Below, in pieces: positions 38,932 to 43,208 of a stretch of 43,208 nt of DNA. The position numbers and the translations under genes are program-made. Origin of the DNA: an uncultured Elusimicrobium sp. (GTDB taxonomy: Bacteria; Elusimicrobiota; Elusimicrobia; Elusimicrobiales; Elusimicrobiaceae); NCBI GenBank assembly GCA_947170005.1, contig CAMVRX010000002.1, positions 1 to 43,208 on the forward strand, read 5' to 3'. How positions within the stretch are numbered: the stretch's first letter is position 1; every line of letters begins with the position of its first letter. Below the pieces are notes generated by a model that searched no databases, was not told where the DNA came from, and saw only the letters and a program-made list of their open reading frames with translations.

Positions 38932-39569
38932 TAAACATTGTATTAGCAGATGACCATGTGTTGGTACGCCAAGGGGTACGCATGATGTTGGAAACTTGCC
39001 CCGACGAGTTTAAAGTAGTGGGTGAAGTTTCTAACGGCAAAGAACTGTTGGATTTGGCTAAGAAACACCCGGCTGATGTCTATATTGTGGATATTTCCAT
39101 GCCCCTGTTAAACGGAGTGGAAGCCGTTGCCAAACTGACCCGTTTGGACCGCAACGCCAAGGTACTTATATTAAGTATGTATGATGACCGCGTCTCCGTA
39201 GAAAAAGCCGTCAAAGCCGGTGCGCGCGGGTTCGTCATCAAGGTGGCCAATGCCGAGGAACTGCTCGAAGCTGTGCGCGAAGTAGCCGCCGGACGGTTTT
39301 ATTTTGGCGGTAAAATTTCTAAATTCTTAGTGCAAGGTTTTTTGGAAAAACAAGCCCCCAAAAAAGACAACCGGCACCTAACCAATAAAGAAAAAGAAAT
39401 TTTGCAGCTTATTGCCGAAGGCTACAGCAGCAAGCAAATTGCCAAGCATTTTACGCTTTCTCTAAACACCATTCACGTGCACCGCAATAACATTATGCGC
39501 AAGTTGGGCATCCATAAACAGGCCGAACTGGTGCGCTACGCCCTTAAAGAAGGCATTGCTCAATTATAG
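38928..39569 (+). CDS. NarL/FixJ-family response regulator
   Basis: 213 residues. The receiver domain has the acidic pair Asp8/Asp9, phosphoacceptor Asp55 in YIVDISMP, and the conserved Lys105 in GFVIKVANAEE. The C-terminal LuxR helix-turn-helix begins HLTNKEKEILQLIAEGYSSKQIAKH and ends in the recognition helix SLNTIHVHRNNIMRKLGI. It is phosphorylated by the kinase encoded immediately upstream (ATGA overlap) and binds DNA as a dimer. Targets are unknown; the genes behind it (rsmD onward) follow closely and may simply be co-transcribed. Confidence 0.95.
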   Translation: MINIVLADDHVLVRQGVRMMLETCPDEFKVVGEVSNGKELLDLAKKHPADVYIVDISMPLLNGVEAVAKLTRLDRNAKVLILSMYDDRVSVEKAVKAGARGFVIKVANAEELLEAVREVAAGRFYFGGKISKFLVQGFLEKQAPKKDNRHLTNKEKEILQLIAEGYSSKQIAKHFTLSLNTIHVHRNNIMRKLGIHKQAELVRYALKEGIAQL

Positions 39570-39576
39570 GAGTTTT

Positions 39577-40170
39577 ATGCGTATTATTGCAGGAACTGCC
39601 CGCGGAAGGCGAATATTCTCAGTGTCTAAAAACTTGCCCGTTAAACCCATCTCGGACCGGATGAAACAGTCCTTGTTTGATATTCTGCGTCCGCGTATTA
39701 CTGGGGCCAAATTTTTGGATTTATTTGCCGGTACAGGCAACGTATCTTTGGAGGCACTCAGCCGCGGGGCGCTTAAAGCGGTGATGGTGGAAAAAGAACC
39801 CGCCTGTATCAAGAACATTCACCGCAATTTGGTGCATTTAGGGTTTGAAGAGCGCGCCAAAGTGCTGCGTGGGGATATTTTAAAACCGTTGGACTGGTTG
39901 CTCGCCTACAGCGACAATGACGGCTATGACATTATTTTTATGGGCCCGCCCTACCGCGATATTAACAATAAAATGCTCTCCTTTTCTGAGCCGTCTTTAC
40001 AAAACGTGGCGGATGCCCGGTTGTTGGCTCCCGGGGGGCTGCTCGTCATCCAAACGCACAAGACCGAAGTCTTTAATATTCCGGCAGGGTTAGAAGTGTT
40101 CCGTACCGAAAAATACGGCGACACGCTGGTTCGGTTTATCCGCCACACGCAGGAGCCTGAGCATGTATAG
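39577..40170 (+). CDS. rsmD: 16S rRNA (guanine966-N2)-methyltransferase
   Basis: 197 residues from MRIIAGTARG, the family start, with AGGAG ~5 nt before it; a longer frame from 39556 overlaps the regulator gene. SAM-binding FLDLFAGTGNVSLEALSRGA (motif I) and VEKEPACIKNI are typical. Motif IV, normally DPPY or NPPY, reads GPPY here (Gly123-Pro-Pro-Tyr126). That Gly replaces the residue that contacts the target amino group, so activity may be altered. The enzyme modifies G966 of 16S rRNA during small-subunit assembly. Confidence 0.9.
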   Translation: MRIIAGTARGRRIFSVSKNLPVKPISDRMKQSLFDILRPRITGAKFLDLFAGTGNVSLEALSRGALKAVMVEKEPACIKNIHRNLVHLGFEERAKVLRGDILKPLDWLLAYSDNDGYDIIFMGPPYRDINNKMLSFSEPSLQNVADARLLAPGGLLVIQTHKTEVFNIPAGLEVFRTEKYGDTLVRFIRHTQEPEHV

Positions 40171-40894
40171 TGACGTGCACGAACTAAACTACTCCAAAAT
40201 TAAAACCTACAAAGAGTGTCCGCTTCTCTATAAATACAAATATATGGAAGATAAGCGCGAAGGCCTTACGCCCGCGTCTTCGTTGGGGGTGTCTATTCAC
40301 CGCGCGCTGGAGGCTTACCATGCCGTGAGTAATGACCCGTCCGAATTGCTTGCCTATTACGATGATTGCTGGCTGGGGGCCGGGTACGCCAGCGCAGCCG
40401 AGCAAATGGAGTGGTATTTAAAGGGCAAAAAAATGATGGAAGATTACGCCCAGGCCGAGTACCAGCGCAAAACCACCGTAGACAGTACCGAGCGCGAATT
40501 TATTTTTGAATATGAGGGCTGGACGTTTCGCGGTAAAATTGACCGTATTGATAAACACCCGGACGGCAGCTGGGAAGTGATTGACTACAAAACCGGGACG
40601 GATATGGATTTGTCCCAGCCGGTGACGGACTCGCTTCAGTTAGGGATTTACTCCGTGGGGGCCCGGCGTGCGTGGAATATGAAAAAAGGCAAAGTGACCT
40701 ACTATTTTACAGCCTTTAACCAAACGCAAAGCGCGCCGTTTGACGCCTTTGATGAACAAAAAATTTTAGATACCTTTATAGAAGTGGGCAAAAAAATTGA
40801 AGCCGGCGATTTTTCGCCCAACCCAGCCCACTGCGCGCAGTGTGCTTTTCGCACCACTTGTGAACAATCTTCATGCAAAGAGGACACGCTATGA
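40163..40894 (+). CDS. PD-(D/E)XK nuclease with Fe-S cluster (RecB/AddB C-terminal type)
   Basis: 243 residues. LNYSKIKTYKECPLLYKYKY opens the domain with Cys19, the first cluster ligand. GVSIHRALEAY is the His motif. The nuclease core reads FRGKIDRID ... SWEVIDYKTG, giving the D, E and K of the active site. Cys224, Cys227 and Cys233 (C-x2-C-x5-C) complete a 4Fe-4S site, as in AddB and Cas4. No helicase domain is present and no CRISPR array lies nearby, so it is a stand-alone exonuclease-like protein, probably in DNA repair. The start overlaps rsmD by 8 nt and the stop overlaps proB (ATGA). Confidence 0.88.
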   Translation: MYSDVHELNYSKIKTYKECPLLYKYKYMEDKREGLTPASSLGVSIHRALEAYHAVSNDPSELLAYYDDCWLGAGYASAAEQMEWYLKGKKMMEDYAQAEYQRKTTVDSTEREFIFEYEGWTFRGKIDRIDKHPDGSWEVIDYKTGTDMDLSQPVTDSLQLGIYSVGARRAWNMKKGKVTYYFTAFNQTQSAPFDAFDEQKILDTFIEVGKKIEAGDFSPNPAHCAQCAFRTTCEQSSCKEDTL

Positions 40895-42036
40895 CCCCGT
40901 GCGAACTCTTAAAAAAATCCAAACGCATTGTCTTTAAGTTTGGCACCAATGCCCTAAGCACTCAAACGGGTGAGCTGGCCCTTTCGCGCCTGTATTCTTT
41001 TTTGGAAGATTTAGCCGCGCTACACGCCCAGGGAAAGGAAATTTTAGTAGTTACTTCCGGTGCGGTAGGGATGGGCAAACGCATTTTAGGTTTGGCACAA
41101 GTGGACGGGGTGTCGCTCAAACAAGCCTGTGCGGCCGTGGGCCAAATTAGCCTGATGAAGTTTTACGAACAAGGCTTCAAACAGCTGGGTGTTACCGCGG
41201 CTCAGGTCCTGTTGACGGAAGACGATTTTGCCCACCGTGCGCGGTACTTAAGTGTGCGCAGCACTTTAAACCGCTTGTTGGAGTTGGGGTGCATCCCGGT
41301 GATTAACCAAAACGATACTGTTTCTGTGGACGAATTGCGCGGTTATAAAGACAAAGGGGTGAAGGTGTGCTTTCGTGATAATGACAAACTGGCTGCGTTG
41401 GTTACCAGCGGTTTGGACGGGGATTTACTGTGCATTTTAAGTGACGTTCACGGCCTGTACAATGCCGACCCGCGCAAGGACAAAACTGCCCAACGTTTGG
41501 ACGTCGTGCGCAAAATTACCCCGCAAATTGAAGCGTTGGGGTTTTGTGCTTCTTCCCGCGGGCGCGGCGGCATGAAGACCAAGCTGGAAGCCGCCAAAAT
41601 TGTAACGCGTTGCGGGGCCGCTATGGTGATTGCCTATGGCAAACAAGCCGGTGCCGTGAGTGCGTTGTGGGGGCCACATTATCAAGGTACCCTCTTTTTG
41701 CCGACGGGCAATTTGCCCAGCAAAAAATTGTGGCTTGCATATGCCACCAACGTGTCGGGCGGCGTGCGGGTCAATGCCGGGGCCGCCAAAGCCCTTACGC
41801 AGAAAGGTTCTTCCCTCTTGCCGGTAGGGGTAACGGGGGTCGCGGGCGAGTTTGAACGCGGCGACGCCATTTCCATTTTAGACGAACAAGACCGTGAAAT
41901 TGCCCGCGGGCTTACCAATTACTCCAGCCAGGAATGTGCCAAACTGGCAGGCTGTTCGTCAGCAGAAATTACTGGCAAAATCGGCTCTAAAAATTATGAT
42001 GAGGTTGTCCATCGGGACAATATAGTCCTTCTATGA
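40891..42036 (+). CDS. proB: glutamate 5-kinase with PUA domain
   Basis: 381 residues. The ATG at 40891 (MTPCELLKKSK) overlaps the nuclease stop as ATGA; a start at 40873 would add six residues but lacks such support. Kinase motifs: RIVFKFGTNAL, VVTSGAVGMG, VINQNDTVSVDEL and SRGRGGMKTKLEAAKI. The C-terminal PUA domain starts about residue 280 (GSSLLPVGVTGV) and ends NYDEVVHRDNIVLL. It phosphorylates glutamate in the first step of proline synthesis, passing the product to ProA encoded next. Feedback inhibition by proline through the kinase domain is usual for the family. Confidence 0.96.
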   Translation: MTPCELLKKSKRIVFKFGTNALSTQTGELALSRLYSFLEDLAALHAQGKEILVVTSGAVGMGKRILGLAQVDGVSLKQACAAVGQISLMKFYEQGFKQLGVTAAQVLLTEDDFAHRARYLSVRSTLNRLLELGCIPVINQNDTVSVDELRGYKDKGVKVCFRDNDKLAALVTSGLDGDLLCILSDVHGLYNADPRKDKTAQRLDVVRKITPQIEALGFCASSRGRGGMKTKLEAAKIVTRCGAAMVIAYGKQAGAVSALWGPHYQGTLFLPTGNLPSKKLWLAYATNVSGGVRVNAGAAKALTQKGSSLLPVGVTGVAGEFERGDAISILDEQDREIARGLTNYSSQECAKLAGCSSAEITGKIGSKNYDEVVHRDNIVLL

Positions 42037-43208
42037 ACGTCACCCAGCTCGCCCAAGCGGCCAAGCAGGCCTCGTTTGTAACCGCCACGTTAAGTGCCGC
42101 GGCAAAGAACCGGGCGTTGCGTGCCATGGCGCAGGCCTTGCGTGCGCGCAGCGCAGAAATTTTACAGGCCAACGCGCTTGACTTACAAGCTGCTCAAACC
42201 GAGGTTACCGCCGGCCGGATGAAAAGCTCTTTGTACGAACGTCTCAAACTAACGCCCGAAAAATTGCAAACCGCGGTGCGCGGCCTGGAAGAACTGGTGG
42301 CCTTGCCGGACCCGGTGGGTGTGGTGCAAGACGAAACAGAACTGGACGAGGAACTTGTTTTACAAAAAATTTCGTGCCCCATCGGGGTGTTGGGAATTAT
42401 TTTTGAAGCGCGGCCGGACGCTTTGGTGCAAATTTGTGCGCTGGCAGTAAAGTCCGGCAATGCCGCATTGCTTAAAGGCGGCAAAGAGTCTTTGCATACC
42501 AACACCGTGCTTATGCAAACTATTTTGCAAGCACTTGCTACGGTGCCGGGTTATCCGGCGGGTGCGTTTGCGCTGCTTACTTCGCGCGAAGAGTCAGCAC
42601 AAATGCTTGCGCAAGACGCGTATATTGATTTGATTATCCCGCGTGGCGGCAACGGGCTTTTGGCTTACGTCAAAGCCAACACCCGCATCCCGGTCTTAGG
42701 TCATGCCGACGGGGTGTGCCACCTCTATATTGCTCGCTCGGCCAATCTTCACATGGCGTGCCAACTGGCCGTGGATGCCAAAACGCAGTATCCGGCGGCG
42801 TGCAACGCGCTGGAAACTTTGCTTATAGACGAAAATTGGCCGCGCGCCCACCAACAAACCTTGTTACAAGCCCTCATTCAAAACGGTGTTACCTTATACG
42901 GTAACGCGCAAGTAGCCGCGCTAGCTCCGGTCACGGGCGACGTGGAAAATTGGCACACGGAATATGGCGAGAAAAAACTTTCCGTCAAATTCGTTCCCAA
43001 CGCACAAGCCGCCATCACCCACATCAATACTTACGGCTCGCACCATACGGACGCCATTGTAACTGCCGACGAGCAAGAAGCCGAACAATTTTTAAACCAG
43101 GTGGACAGTGCCGGGGTGTATCACAACGCTTCTACGCGCTTTGCCGACGGGCAACGCTACGGCTTTGGGGCCGAAGTAGGCATCAGCACGGGCAAAACGC
43201 ACGCACGC
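42033..43208 (+). CDS. proA: gamma-glutamyl phosphate reductase, 3' end cut by the window
   Basis: The frame opens with ATG at 42033, overlapping the proB stop (ATGA), and stays open to the last base, 392 codons without a stop. Translation gives an N-terminus MNVTQLAQAAKQASF and aldehyde-dehydrogenase-fold motifs of ProA: PIGVLGIIFEARPDA, LKGGKESLHTN, IIPRGGNGLL, and the catalytic Cys in YPAACNALETLLI, then GSHHTDAIVT and the C-terminal GFGAEVGISTGK. ProA reduces glutamyl-5-phosphate to glutamate semialdehyde with NADPH. Only about 20-25 residues are missing. Confidence 0.96.
   Translation, partial: MNVTQLAQAAKQASFVTATLSAAAKNRALRAMAQALRARSAEILQANALDLQAAQTEVTAGRMKSSLYERLKLTPEKLQTAVRGLEELVALPDPVGVVQDETELDEELVLQKISCPIGVLGIIFEARPDALVQICALAVKSGNAALLKGGKESLHTNTVLMQTILQALATVPGYPAGAFALLTSREESAQMLAQDAYIDLIIPRGGNGLLAYVKANTRIPVLGHADGVCHLYIARSANLHMACQLAVDAKTQYPAACNALETLLIDENWPRAHQQTLLQALIQNGVTLYGNAQVAALAPVTGDVENWHTEYGEKKLSVKFVPNAQAAITHINTYGSHHTDAIVTADEQEAEQFLNQVDSAGVYHNASTRFADGQRYGFGAEVGISTGKTHAR

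Noticed and set aside
40163-40894. Cas4 of a CRISPR system
   Set aside because: No repeat array or other cas gene is in the window. The gene lies in a housekeeping chain with rsmD and proB, and RecB/AddB-type nucleases share the same motifs.

Overview
The window looks like a chromosomal segment of a Gram-negative, probably anaerobic, host-associated bacterium. It has outer-membrane proteins (TolC family, a beta-barrel), periplasmic parvulin-type chaperones, a Na+-pumping oxaloacetate decarboxylase and many scattered single pilin genes. That mix fits a gut Elusimicrobiota lineage best. The assignment is an inference from gene content, not from a marker gene, and I hold it at about 55-60%. No rRNA, tRNA, CRISPR array, integrase, transposase or phage gene was seen.

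Layout. 1-512: 3' end of a TldD/PmbA-type gene. 1411-4169: periplasmic trypsin-like protease plus a large unknown membrane-anchored protein. 4262-9236: six-gene envelope operon (lipoprotein, beta-barrel, HAMP-only membrane protein, TolC-type protein, patatin, TPR lipoprotein). 10180-12025: greA and an exported unknown. 12941-15434: GH57 glucan branching enzyme and DUF4912 protein. 15534-16433: EamA transporter. 17637-20757: znuA-znuC-znuB and an nth gene interrupted by an in-frame stop. 21628-23544: LtaS-like sulfatase-fold membrane enzyme. 23597-27487 (minus): birA-oadG-oadA-oadB. 28325-36634 (minus): PBP1A, mfd, two parvulin-type PPIases, pdxA. 37819-43208: histidine kinase, response regulator, rsmD, RecB-like nuclease, proB and proA (cut by the window end).

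The striking feature is dispersed among these housekeeping blocks. Seven solitary type IV pilin/pseudopilin genes (570-1064, 9561-10058, 12421-12891, 16549-17313, 20761-21285, 27820-28365, 36951-37472) share an almost identical N-terminal helix and have unrelated C-terminal domains. Every one follows its own 250-280 nt leader with the same architecture. A 5' GGAACC-type strand closes onto a 3' GGTTCC/GGTTTC strand. One or two small hairpins follow, often with GNRA loops. Then comes a long-range helix whose sequence differs completely between copies but stays complementary in all seven. Inside it lie two local hairpins, and an ACGGCT segment pairs with a distal AGCCGT to make an H-type pseudoknot. 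The covariation across seven copies in one window is strong internal evidence for a selected, transcribed structured RNA. I do not recognise it as a known riboswitch or other RNA class, and it is my main candidate for an undescribed system: a dedicated cis-regulatory RNA for a dispersed pilin repertoire.

Secondary points. Two of the pilins carry insertions at the same point in the signal-peptide coding region, one of them a TIR-bearing MITE-like element that keeps the frame open. Several genes have a -10 box exactly 6 nt before the ATG, which suggests leaderless mRNAs.
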